A model generated the notes under the pieces. That model did no database searches. It had not been told where the DNA came from and saw nothing but the letters and a program-made list of their open reading frames with translations. Position numbers and translations under genes: made by a program. Positions 43,343 to 51,480 of a stretch of 64,000 nucleotides of DNA are shown piece after piece (position 1 is the first letter of the stretch; every line of letters begins with the position of its first letter). The stretch comes from Fimbriiglobus sp. (GTDB lineage: Bacteria; Planctomycetota; Planctomycetia; Gemmatales; Gemmataceae), in assembly GCA_022841795.1 (NCBI GenBank), contig JALHQU010000003.1, forward strand, positions 5,481 to 69,480, in the 5' to 3' direction.

Positions 43343-44725
43343 TCAGCGGAAGAGGAAGTACAGTGCGACCAGAATAATCAGCGCGGACACGAACGAGCCG
43401 GCGGCGACCAGCACCAACCGCGAGCGGGCCGGCCACCCGGCCGGCGTGAGTGGCACCTCGGCCGGGTGCATGCGGGCGGTGTCGTGGTTGCGGCGGGTGG
43501 GCACCATCGCCTGCGACACGTCCGGCGCGATGTGAACCGACGAGTTGTTCAACCCGGACCCCCGCAGCCCCGGGATCCGCCCGAGCGAGCTGTCCGCCCG
43601 GCCGGGCAGCGGGTTCTGGCCGATCAGCTCCAGCACGGCCGGGGACAGCACCGGCATCTCCTCGGCCGGCGGCGGGCCGACCGGCTGGCTCACCCACGGC
43701 TCGAGCGCGCGGATCAGCTCGTTCGGCGTCTGGTAGCGGTCGGCCGGGTTCTTCGCCAGCATCGTGTCCAGCACCCGCAGCAGCTCCGCCGGCACGTCCG
43801 GGCGGAACTCGGTCACCGCCCGCGGGGCCTGCGTCTGCTGGGCGACCAGCTTCTGGGCCACGTTCCCGTCCGGGAACGGGGACCGGCCGGTGAGCAGGAA
43901 GTACAGGGTGCCGCCCAGCCCGTACACGTCCGCCCGCACGTCCACCGGCTGGTTCATCGCCTGTTCCGGTGCCAGGTAGTCGGCGGTGCCGAGTATGCAC
44001 GACTCGTCGAACCGCTCGGTCAGCCCGTCGTGCCGGTGGTCGTGGAACCGGGCCAGGCCCATGTCCAGCACCTTGATGATCCCACTGCGGTCGAGCAGCA
44101 GGTTGCCCGGCTTGATGTCGCGGTGGACGAGCCCGAGTTCGGCCGCGTGCTGGATGCCGGCCGCCGCCTGCGCGATGTAGTGGGCCGCCCGCACCGGGTC
44201 GAAGAACCGCCCGCTCGCCGCGTACCGGGAGACGATTTCCTGGAGGCTGGACCCGTCCACGTACTCCATCACCAGGAAGTGGACGGTGTCGAACTTGTCG
44301 ATGTCATACGCCTGCACCACGTTCGGGTGGTTCAGGGCGGCCACCGCCCGCGCCTCCCGGTAGAACCGCTGCAGCGCCGACGGGTCGGCGGCCAGCTTGT
44401 CCAGCGGCAGCACCTTCACCGCCACCAGCCGCTTCATGTACTCGTGCTCGCACAGGTACACGGCGCCCATGCCGCCGACGCCGAGCAGTTCGAGCAGCCG
44501 GTACTTGCCGGCGATCTGGAACCGCTTGTACCGCCCCTGCTTGAGCTGCTTGGTCTGGAAGAAGGTGAGCAGGCCGGCGCGGATGAAGGCGTTCGCCAGC
44601 CGCTCGACCGACTCCTCGCCGATGTGCGGCTGCTGGACCAAGAGCGCGTTCGTCCGCTCCGGCGGCACCAGGCCGCTCTTGCGGACCATGTCCAAAAAGT
44701 CGATGGTGGTGTCTGGGGCGGGCAT
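43343..44725 (-). CDS. Tail-anchored Ser/Thr kinase
   Basis: Encodes 460 aa from MPAPDTTIDF. Helical N-module (1-70), then the kinase: LGVGGMGAVYLCEHEYMKRLVAVKV (Lys104), HRDIKPGN (201-208), DMG (221-223) replacing DFG, APE in DYLAPEQAMN. A Pro-rich linker ends in a C-terminal transmembrane helix (about 436-458, VLVAAGSFVSALIILVALYFLF) with only two residues beyond, so there is no outer sensor. It is close in the N-module and kinase to the downstream gene, 122 bp away, and both were probably formed by tandem duplication. Confidence 0.9.
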   Translation of the reverse strand: MPAPDTTIDFLDMVRKSGLVPPERTNALLVQQPHIGEESVERLANAFIRAGLLTFFQTKQLKQGRYKRFQIAGKYRLLELLGVGGMGAVYLCEHEYMKRLVAVKVLPLDKLAADPSALQRFYREARAVAALNHPNVVQAYDIDKFDTVHFLVMEYVDGSSLQEIVSRYAASGRFFDPVRAAHYIAQAAAGIQHAAELGLVHRDIKPGNLLLDRSGIIKVLDMGLARFHDHRHDGLTERFDESCILGTADYLAPEQAMNQPVDVRADVYGLGGTLYFLLTGRSPFPDGNVAQKLVAQQTQAPRAVTEFRPDVPAELLRVLDTMLAKNPADRYQTPNELIRALEPWVSQPVGPPPAEEMPVLSPAVLELIGQNPLPGRADSSLGRIPGLRGSGLNNSSVHIAPDVSQAMVPTRRNHDTARMHPAEVPLTPAGWPARSRLVLVAAGSFVSALIILVALYFLFR

Positions 44726-44907
44726 ACCCGGACCTGACAGGTGTGACTCCCACACCGCTTACGAGCGGGTATTCACAATGATGTGTAACGGGAGCGGCTG
44801 ACACAAGCGGCTGCAAGTATTTTTTTTCGGTTTTCGCGGTAACTGCCGAACTTCCCGTCACACTATTTTGGTCTGTGGTGAATCCCGCTCCCCCCTCCGG
44901 TGCCGCC

Positions 44908-46998
44908 ATGACTCAACCGCTTCCCACCCTCGATGTCCGCGGGGTGTGCCCGCACGACTGCCCGGACACCTGCGGGTGGGTCGTGACCGTCGATCCGGCC
45001 ACCGGCAAAGCGGTACGGATGCGGGGCGACGCCGACCACCCGTTCACCGACGGGTTCCTGTGCCAGAAGGTGGCGAACTACCTGGAGCGGGTGTACCACC
45101 CCGGCCGGTTGACCACGCCACTCCGTCGCGTCGGCCGCAAAGGCGAGGGCAAGTTCGAGCCGATCAGTTGGGGTGAAGCCGTCGCCGAAATCGCTTCACG
45201 CTTCAAGCAGATCGCGGCGAGTGAGCACGGCCCGCAGGCGATCCTGCCGTACAGCTACGCCGGCACGATGGGCAAGCTCCAGTACGGCAGCCTGGACCGC
45301 CGCTTCTTCCACCGTCTCGGTGCGTCGCTACTCGACCGCACCATCTGCGCCACCGCCGGCGGGGTGGGGTGCGACATCACCCTGGGCACGCGGGCGGTGA
45401 TCGACCCGGCGACGGTCACGCAGTCGCGGTACATCGTCAACTGGGGGTCGAACACCAAGGTCACGAACGTGCATCTGTGGGCGGTCATGCTGCGGGCGCA
45501 GAAGGCTGGGGCGAAGATCGTCACCATCGACCCGCACCGCAGCCGCACCGCCGCGGCGTCCGACTGGTGGATTCCGGTTCGCCCCGGCACCGACGCGGCG
45601 CTGGCCCTCGGGGTGATGCACGTCCTCTTCCGCGACGGGCTACAGGATCAGGATTACCTCGACCGCTATTGCCTGGGTGGGGAGGAACTGAAGCGGCGGG
45701 TGATGAGCGGGTACGACCCGGCGACGGTGGCCCGCATCACCGCCCTGCCGGTGGAGACGATCGAGCAACTGGCCCGCGAACTCGGCACCACGAAGCCGGC
45801 GTTCATCCGCCTGAACTACGGGATGCAGCGGCACGGCGGCGGGGCGATGGCCGTTCGCACGGTGTGCTGCCTCCCGGCCGTCACCGGCGACTGGCGGCAG
45901 CCCGGCGGCGGGGCGATGCTGAGCACCAGCAAGTTGTACCCGTTCGACGACGCGTTCCTGATGCGGCCGGACCTGATCCCGCCCGGCACCCGCACCGTCA
46001 ACATGACACAACTGGCGGAGGCGCTGCACGGCGAACTGCCCGGCCCGCCGGTGCAGGCGCTGTACGTGTACAACTCGAACCCGGCGGCGGTTTGCCCGGA
46101 CCAGAGCCGCGTGCTGTCGGGCCTGGAGCGCGACGACCTGTTCACCGTCGTCCACGACCTGTTCCAGACGGACACCGCCGACTACGCCGACATCGTGCTG
46201 CCGGCTACCAGTCAGCTCGAACACTTCGACATCCACAACAGCTACGGGCACCTGTACGTGCAGGTGAATAAGACGGCGATCGCCCCGCTCGGCGAAGCGA
46301 AGTCGAACACAAAGGTGTTCCGCCTGCTGGCGACGGCGATGGGGTTCGAGGACGAGCTGTTCGGGATGAGTGACGAGGAGTTGGCGCGGCGGGCGTTCCC
46401 GGAGCAGGGGCACTTCGCCGGCATCGGGTTCGACCACCTGCTCGCCAACGGCCCCGTCCGGCTGAACGTGCCCGAGAACTGGGCGCCGTTCGCCGCCGGG
46501 AAGTTCCCCACGCCGTCCGGCAAGTGCGAGCTGTTCTCGCCGCGGGAGGAGGCCGACGGCCGCGACCCGCTGCCGCACTACATCCCGCCGCACGAGGACC
46601 CGCAGACCAAACCCGACCTCGCCGCCGAGTTCCCGCTGCAAATGCTCACCCCGCCGACGCCCAGTTTCCTGAACAGCACGTTCGTGAACGTGGACACGCT
46701 GCGGACCCGCGCCGGCGAGCCGGTGGTGGAGATGCACCCGGCGGACGCCGCCCGCCGCAGCATCATCGACGGCCAGCGGGTGCGGGTGCGGAACGGCCGC
46801 GGCAGCTTCCGGGCGAAGGCGGTGGTCGGCGACACGGTGCGGCCCGGCGTGGTGGTGTCGTATGGCATCTGGTGGAACAAGCACACGGCGGACGGGGTGA
46901 ACGTGAACACTACCACCAGCACCGCGCTGACGGACCAGGGCGGCGGGGCCACGTTCTACGACAACCTGGTGGAGGTGGAGGGGGTCGAGTTCGCGTGA
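44908..46998 (+). CDS. Molybdopterin (bis-MGD) oxidoreductase with an N-terminal 4Fe-4S site
   Basis: Encodes 696 aa from MTQPLPTLDV. Fe-S ligands are C14, C18, C22 and C52 (CPHDCPDTC...FLCQK). MGD-binding segments follow (YIVNWGSNTKVTN, IVTIDPHRSRTAAASDWWIPVRPGTDAAL), with the C-terminal molydopterin-dinucleotide domain (LNSTFVNVDTLRTRAGEPVVEMHPADA). Cys147 in RTICATAGGVG sits where the Mo ligand falls in formate-dehydrogenase relatives. No Tat signal, so it is cytoplasmic. Electron partner and substrate are unknown; no other subunit is adjacent. An A/T-rich promoter-like region lies between it and the divergent kinase. Confidence 0.93.
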   Translation: MTQPLPTLDVRGVCPHDCPDTCGWVVTVDPATGKAVRMRGDADHPFTDGFLCQKVANYLERVYHPGRLTTPLRRVGRKGEGKFEPISWGEAVAEIASRFKQIAASEHGPQAILPYSYAGTMGKLQYGSLDRRFFHRLGASLLDRTICATAGGVGCDITLGTRAVIDPATVTQSRYIVNWGSNTKVTNVHLWAVMLRAQKAGAKIVTIDPHRSRTAAASDWWIPVRPGTDAALALGVMHVLFRDGLQDQDYLDRYCLGGEELKRRVMSGYDPATVARITALPVETIEQLARELGTTKPAFIRLNYGMQRHGGGAMAVRTVCCLPAVTGDWRQPGGGAMLSTSKLYPFDDAFLMRPDLIPPGTRTVNMTQLAEALHGELPGPPVQALYVYNSNPAAVCPDQSRVLSGLERDDLFTVVHDLFQTDTADYADIVLPATSQLEHFDIHNSYGHLYVQVNKTAIAPLGEAKSNTKVFRLLATAMGFEDELFGMSDEELARRAFPEQGHFAGIGFDHLLANGPVRLNVPENWAPFAAGKFPTPSGKCELFSPREEADGRDPLPHYIPPHEDPQTKPDLAAEFPLQMLTPPTPSFLNSTFVNVDTLRTRAGEPVVEMHPADAARRSIIDGQRVRVRNGRGSFRAKAVVGDTVRPGVVVSYGIWWNKHTADGVNVNTTTSTALTDQGGGATFYDNLVEVEGVEFA

Positions 46999-47885
46999 TG
47001 ACCGACCGTTTGCCCGAACCCGACTGGCGCGATCGGCGCGAACAGTACCTCGCCCGCGTCCGCCCGCTGGCGGCGGACCGCGTGTCCCGGTCCGGCCGCA
47101 AGCACCCCGTCTACGACTTCCTGTTCGAGTACTACTCGTACCGCGCCGCCCACCTGCTGCGGTGGTCGCCGGGGGTGAACGTCGTCCTCGACGGGGCGAC
47201 CCTCGCCGACGCCGACTGGCCGCACCTGTTCCGCGAGGTGCCCGGTGGCATCGTGCTACCCGCCGAATCCTTTCCCGAGCAACGCCGCGGCTACCTCCGC
47301 TGGGCGATCGAGCACCTGCAAGCGGTGACGGGCCGCGAGCCGCAGTTCGGCTGCTTCGGCCTGCACGAGTGGGCGATGGTGTACCGCACCGCCGACGTCC
47401 GGCACTCCCGCGTGCCGCTCCGCGTTGCGGCGGAACCCGTGGTCGAATCGCTGCCGCTGCGGTGTTCGCACTACGACGCCTTCCGCTTCTTCACCCCGGC
47501 CGCCGTGCCGCTCAACCGCACCACCCTCACCCGCGACACGACCACCGCCCACGACCAGCCGGGGTGCGTGCATGTGAACATGGACCTGTACAAGTTCGCG
47601 TACAAGCTGGCCCCGTGGGTGTCGTCGGCGGTGTTGGCGGAGGCGTTCGCGGTGGCGGTGGCAGCGAGGGAATTGGACATGCGGGCCAGCCCGTATGACC
47701 TGAGCGGGTACGGGTTCAGCCCGATCCGGATCGAGACGAAGGAGGGCCGGGAGGAGTACGCGGAGGGCCAGCGGGCGGTGTGGCGGATGGGGGTGCCGGT
47801 GCGGGCGCGGCTGCTGGCGGAGTACCGGCGACTTGGCGAACCGTGGCCGTCAGGCCGCGGGTGGTTGGAACCACCGGCCGGCTGA
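46998..47885 (+). CDS. Conserved protein of the family often labelled '3-methyladenine DNA glycosylase'
   Basis: Encodes 295 aa. Its start overlaps the preceding stop (TGATG), so it is coupled to the molybdopterin oxidoreductase. KHPVYDFLFEYYSYRAAHLLRWSPG, FGCFGLHEWAMVYR and HVNMDLYKFAYKLAPWV...ELDMRASPYDL recall an actinobacterial family that automatic pipelines call 3-methyladenine DNA glycosylase. I see no helix-hairpin-helix or other glycosylase motif, so that name is doubtful. Conserved His/Asp/Cys suggest an enzyme. Context points to a job linked to the Mo enzyme. Confidence 0.72.
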   Translation: MTDRLPEPDWRDRREQYLARVRPLAADRVSRSGRKHPVYDFLFEYYSYRAAHLLRWSPGVNVVLDGATLADADWPHLFREVPGGIVLPAESFPEQRRGYLRWAIEHLQAVTGREPQFGCFGLHEWAMVYRTADVRHSRVPLRVAAEPVVESLPLRCSHYDAFRFFTPAAVPLNRTTLTRDTTTAHDQPGCVHVNMDLYKFAYKLAPWVSSAVLAEAFAVAVAARELDMRASPYDLSGYGFSPIRIETKEGREEYAEGQRAVWRMGVPVRARLLAEYRRLGEPWPSGRGWLEPPAG

Positions 47886-47901
47886 CGCCGACCGTTCGCC
47901 C

Positions 47902-48810
47902 TCACCCCGGTTCGTTCAGCGCCCCGAGGGCGACCAGCTCCGCGTGCAGCGCCGTCACCTCCGCCTCGCTCATCGGCAGCAGCGGCGGGCGGACCGGCCC
48001 GCAGTCCACCCCGAACAGCCGCATCACCGCCTTGCCCGCCCGCACCGGCCCGCCGAACTTCTCCAGCACCCGCACCATCCGCACGCTCTTCCGCTGGAGG
48101 TCGGCGGCGATGTCCACGTCCCCGGCCTCGAACGCGGCGATCACCTCGCGGTGCAGCCGCGACGAGTAGTTGTACGTGCTGCCCACCGCCCGCCGCACGC
48201 CCACCGCCAGCGCCCCGAGCAGCATCTCGTCGCACCCGAAGAACACCTCGTACTTCCCCCCGCCGGCGGTCAGGCACTCTTGCAGGGTGATGACGTCGAT
48301 GTTGGTGAACTTCACCCCGCCCAGGTTCGGGATGGCCCCGCCGGCGTGGTCCAGGAACGCGGCCGCGCTCAGCCGCACGTTCGTGAGCGACGGGATGTCG
48401 TAGAAGAAGAACGGCAGCGGGGCGCACGCCGCCGCCACCGGGGCGAAGAACGCGGTCAACTCCTCCACCGTGTTCGGCTTGAGGAAGTGCGGGGCGACGG
48501 CCGCCACCCCGTTCGCCCCGGCCGCCTTAGCCGCCGCCGCCAGGTCGGCCGCGTCCCGCTGGCAGTTGTGCCCGACGTGCGCGATCACCCGCAGCTTCCC
48601 GGCCGCCGCCTTCACCCACCGCTCCGTCATCTGCACCCGCTCGGCCGTCGTCATCGACAGCCCCTCGCCGGTGGTGCCGCAGCAGAACACGCCGTCAATC
48701 TGCTGCCGCAGGAACAGCTCGGCCTGTTTGCCGATCACGTCCAGGTTCAGCCCGCCGTCCGGCCGGAACGGGGTGTGTGGGGCGGCGATCATCTGGAACG
48801 TGTCGGACAT
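47902..48810 (-). CDS. DapA/NanA-family class I aldolase (N-acetylneuraminate lyase-like)
   Basis: Encodes 302 aa, usual for the family. FCCGTTGEG (substrate-carboxylate loop), YDIPSLTNV (the catalytic Tyr region) and GGVKFTNID (Schiff-base Lys) are in order. The KFTN form and YDIP resemble sialic-acid lyases and related keto-acid aldolases more than true DapA, so dihydrodipicolinate synthase is less likely. It would split or form a pyruvate-linked sugar acid in the cytoplasm. It converges on the molybdopterin operon, 16 bp apart. Exact substrate unknown. Confidence 0.86.
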   Translation of the reverse strand: MSDTFQMIAAPHTPFRPDGGLNLDVIGKQAELFLRQQIDGVFCCGTTGEGLSMTTAERVQMTERWVKAAAGKLRVIAHVGHNCQRDAADLAAAAKAAGANGVAAVAPHFLKPNTVEELTAFFAPVAAACAPLPFFFYDIPSLTNVRLSAAAFLDHAGGAIPNLGGVKFTNIDVITLQECLTAGGGKYEVFFGCDEMLLGALAVGVRRAVGSTYNYSSRLHREVIAAFEAGDVDIAADLQRKSVRMVRVLEKFGGPVRAGKAVMRLFGVDCGPVRPPLLPMSEAEVTALHAELVALGALNEPG

Positions 48811-48873
48811 GACTCGGGGTCTCGGGTGGCGGTGCGGCCCAGGGTTCTTTTACGAAATCGGTGGCGATCTTGC

Positions 48874-49032
48874 CGGCGAGCCGGGAGCGTGAGCGACCGG
48901 AGCAGTTGTCATGCCCAGTTCTTCACCCCGGAGGGGCGGGTGCCCGTAGCCAGGGGTGACGGAGCGGAGCGACGGAACCCCTGGGACCAGCTTCGCGGCC
49001 GAACCTCCGGTCGCTCACGCTCCCGGCTCGCC
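48874..49032. repeat. Nested inverted repeat reaching into the DUF1415 gene
   Basis: Outer arms CGGCGAGCCGGGAGCGTGAG... (48874-48902) and the complement (49005-49032) match the intergenic element at 53960-54029. A second dyad sits between them (CCAGGGGTGAC...AACCCCTGG, about 48950-48983). The right arm supplies the stop codon and last residues of the DUF1415 protein. Confidence 0.9.
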
Positions 49033-49584
49033 AGTTGTTGCCCGCAGGCGGGCCAACACCGCCGCCCGGCCTAGCCCGCGGAGCGTTTCCACGTTCCGCT
49101 CGGGGATGGCGGCCAGCGCGGCCGGGTCGCCCGACACCTCGGTGATGCTGTCCTCCCGCAGCAGGTGCAGCATCGGGTGCGGGGAGCGGTTGGTGTAGTT
49201 CTCCACCGCGTCGGCCGGCGTGTCGGCGAACCGGAAGTCGGGATGAAAGCCGACGATCTGGACGACGCCGCGCAGCCCGAGCCGGCGGAGCAGCCGGTCG
49301 GCCTCGGGCAGGAAGTCGAGGTACTCGTCGAACGTCGGCAGCGCCCGCGGGTGGATGAGTAGGGTGGTCTCGATCTCGGCCCGCGGGGCCGCTGCCAGCG
49401 CCTTCAGTTCCGCTTCGAGCACGGCCAACAGCGCGTCCACGTCGGCCGCCGGGGTGACGGCGTACCGCACCCGGCCGGCGTCGTAGACCTTCCGGGCGAA
49501 CGGGCACAGGTTCAGCCCGATCACCACGTCCGCCACCCACCGCCGGGTGGTGTCGGATGCGGCGTGTTCGTCGAACTCGTCCAT
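49015..49584 (-). CDS. DUF1415 family protein
   Basis: Encodes 189 aa. The DUF1415 hallmarks are clear: TRRWVADVVIGLNLCPFARKV near the start, TTLLIHPRALPTFDEYLDFLPEAD, then GVVQIVGFHPDFRFADTPADAVENYTNRSPHPMLHLLREDSI. The conserved Cys, His and Asn residues suggest an enzyme, but no reaction is known. No signal peptide. The final residues (TGEPGA) and stop codon come from a palindrome arm, so the natural C-terminus was altered by a repeat. Confidence 0.93.
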   Translation of the reverse strand: MDEFDEHAASDTTRRWVADVVIGLNLCPFARKVYDAGRVRYAVTPAADVDALLAVLEAELKALAAAPRAEIETTLLIHPRALPTFDEYLDFLPEADRLLRRLGLRGVVQIVGFHPDFRFADTPADAVENYTNRSPHPMLHLLREDSITEVSGDPAALAAIPERNVETLRGLGRAAVLARLRATTGEPGA

Positions 49585-49620
49585 GCTGTGTCGAAAGCCT
49601 CTGGCGCTGGGCGGGAAGGT

Positions 49621-49793
49621 GTCTTCGCTGGTGTCCCGCCTTCAGGCGGTCTGGGTGAACCGGCGGGGTCACCCGCCCGGTCTGAGCGTGGTAGGCACAC
49701 TCCGTGTGCCGTCATCTAGAACGGCACACGGAGTGTGCCTACCACTCTCAGGCACCACCGAAGACCGGCTAAAGCCGGGACACCAACGAAGAC
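49621..49793. repeat. Nested palindromes: TTCA-loop element containing a GGCACAC element
   Basis: Outer arms at 49621-49652 and 49762-49793 (GTCTTCGCTGGTGTCCCGCC... and complement; internal hairpins with loops TTCA and TAAA) enclose a complete second element at 49688-49745. That inner one has closing stem GTGGTA/TACCAC and hairpins GGCACAC-TCC-GTGTGCC and GGCACAC-GGA-GTGTGCC. A GGGTGA/TCACCC dyad lies between. The gap between DUF1415 and DUF3748 holds no gene. Confidence 0.95.
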
Positions 49794-49800
49794 CATCCCG

Positions 49801-51324
49801 CTACGGCACCTCGACCACGCAGATCTGGTTGTACGACTTGCCCGCGTCCGGCAGGTGCCGCACGAACGCGAGCCGCGAGCCGTCCGGGCTGAACACGCAC
49901 GCCTCCGGCCGCGGGGCGGTAGCGTCGTCGGTGCGGGCGGTCAGCCGCGTCGTCTCGCCGCTGGTCACGTCCGTCACGCACACGCTGTTGTCCATCACGA
50001 ACGCCACCCGCCGGCCGTCCGGGTGCCAGGTGAAGCAGGACGCCACCGGGTGATCGTTCTTCGTCACCTGCACCGGGTCGCCACCGTTCGGGGATACGGT
50101 CCAGAACTGCACCACCCCGGCCGGGTCCTTGCGGAGGAAGCCGATCCGCGAGCCGTCCGGCGAGCTGCGGAGCCAGTGCCGCGGCCCCTGGAGGCCGGGG
50201 TACTTGTGATGGGTGGTGAACGTCAGCCGGCGTTGTGTGGTGCCCAGCGGCGGGGCCGGGCGACGAAGCACTGTGCCTTCGAGCGGCCAGTTGCCGGCCT
50301 TCGTCAGGTCGTCCGGCAGGTCGGCGATGAACACCTCGGCTACCGGGTTGCCACCGGCGTTCACCAGCCCCTGGAAGGCGATCGCCCGCCGCTGACGGTT
50401 GCCGTCCGGCCGAACGTACCCGTCGGTGCCCACCCAGGCGTCCTCGAACGCCTTGCTGATCTGGTCGGTGCCGTCGCCCGGCTGGGATTCGGTGCGGGTG
50501 ACGAGCACGCTGAAGTGCGAACCGTCGTGGTTCCGCGGGTGCGACTTCGGCACCGTCACCGGCCGCGGGATGCTCACGCCCACGTTCCGCTGGTTCAGGT
50601 CGCGGAACGAAACCACCTGCGTGTGCCGGGCCAGCACCTCGTCCTCGTAGGTGAAACTCACCCAGTCGCCGGCCGGGTGCCACACGTGGACGTGCGACCC
50701 GCCCCGCAGCGCGCCCGGCGTGAACGGCGTCATCAGGTTGCGGGCGTCGAGGTTGTGGGCCACATCGGGTGGCCGACTGTCTCCGACAGTCGGTTCCGAT
50801 GTCGCTCTCGGAGTGAGCGGCCCACCCTGTTCAGCCGGTCGGGTGGCCGACTCCCTCCGGGAGTCGGGGCCAGAAGTCGCTCTCGGAGAGAGCGACCCAC
50901 CCGAGGCGCTCACCCCCTGCCGGCGGGTCGGGCCGTAGCCCCACTCCGCGGTCGGGTGCTCCGGGCCGAGGATGAACGCCACCTTCGGCTCGGTCGGGTG
51001 CCACGTCACGACCCCGCAGCACGCCCCGTTGCGGGATTCGTACACTGTGCGAACCTCCCGCGTCTCGACATTCACCGCCTGGATGCGGGTGCCGTCGAAC
51101 GTGTTCCCGGCCGGGTCGGAGCGGGTGTCGAACACCACCCACTTGCCGTCCGGCGACCACACGTTGCAGTTGGTCAGGATGCGGCCGCCGGCTCCGGCGG
51201 TGAGGACGGTTTCGCGGGGCATGGCAGCTTGGGGCCGCGGGCGGGGGCCGAGGAACAGGGCCACCACGGCCACGCCGGCGGCGAGGCCGAGGGCGGACTG
51301 CAAGACGGGGTGTGGACGCTTCAC
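49801..51324 (-). CDS. DUF3748 (YidR-like) beta-propeller protein carrying two translated palindromes
   Basis: Encodes 507 aa with an N-terminal hydrophobic anchor (11-25). ILTNCNVWSPDGKWVVFDTRSD, VVTWHPTEPKVAFILGPEHPTAEWGYGPTRRQGV and LDARNLMTPFTPGALRGGSHVHVWHPAGDWVSFTYEDEVL match the DUF3748/YidR family, a TolB-type propeller of unknown role. In the family as I know it the 'RRGV' and 'NLDA' segments are nearly adjacent. Here ~50 residues (about 140-190, GGSLSPRATSGPDSRRES... ) intervene and are encoded by tandem palindromes at 50767-50902. The downstream blades look intact, so the protein is probably still functional. Confidence 0.88.
   Translation of the reverse strand: MKRPHPVLQSALGLAAGVAVVALFLGPRPRPQAAMPRETVLTAGAGGRILTNCNVWSPDGKWVVFDTRSDPAGNTFDGTRIQAVNVETREVRTVYESRNGACCGVVTWHPTEPKVAFILGPEHPTAEWGYGPTRRQGVSASGGSLSPRATSGPDSRRESATRPAEQGGPLTPRATSEPTVGDSRPPDVAHNLDARNLMTPFTPGALRGGSHVHVWHPAGDWVSFTYEDEVLARHTQVVSFRDLNQRNVGVSIPRPVTVPKSHPRNHDGSHFSVLVTRTESQPGDGTDQISKAFEDAWVGTDGYVRPDGNRQRRAIAFQGLVNAGGNPVAEVFIADLPDDLTKAGNWPLEGTVLRRPAPPLGTTQRRLTFTTHHKYPGLQGPRHWLRSSPDGSRIGFLRKDPAGVVQFWTVSPNGGDPVQVTKNDHPVASCFTWHPDGRRVAFVMDNSVCVTDVTSGETTRLTARTDDATAPRPEACVFSPDGSRLAFVRHLPDAGKSYNQICVVEVP
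50767..50827. repeat. Three-way-junction palindrome in DUF3748 gene, copy 1
   Basis: Length is 61 bp. Closing stem GGGTGG/CCACCC; hairpin 1 CCGACTGTC-TCC-GACAGTCGG; spacer TTCCGAT; hairpin 2 GTCGCTCTC-GGA-GTGAGCGGC. Loop and spacer sequences equal those of the copy at 62917 although the stems differ. It is read through in frame on the minus strand. Confidence 0.95.
50841..50902. repeat. Three-way-junction palindrome in DUF3748 gene, copy 2
   Basis: Length is 62 bp. Closing stem GGGTGG/CCACCC; hairpin 1 CCGACTCCC-TCC-GGGAGTCGG; spacer GGCCAGAA; hairpin 2 GTCGCTCTC-GGA-GAGAGCGAC. It lies 13 bp after copy 1, with the same orientation of loops. Confidence 0.95.
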
Positions 51325-51480
51325 CGCCGAAGTATACCCGAGAGGGGCGGGCCGACCACTCCGGAGGGTGTCGCCGGCCGGCTCTCATTGGTTCCGGCCG
51401 GGTGGGGGGACCCCTTTCCGGAACCATCCCGGTTCGGCCGGACGAAACAGCGTTGGACCGTGCCCCAAGGATTCGACACC

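Noticed and set aside
47902-48810. dapA (4-hydroxy-tetrahydrodipicolinate synthase)
   Set aside because: The YDIPSLTNV and GGVKFTN motifs resemble sialic-acid-lyase-type members more, and no lysine-pathway genes are nearby.
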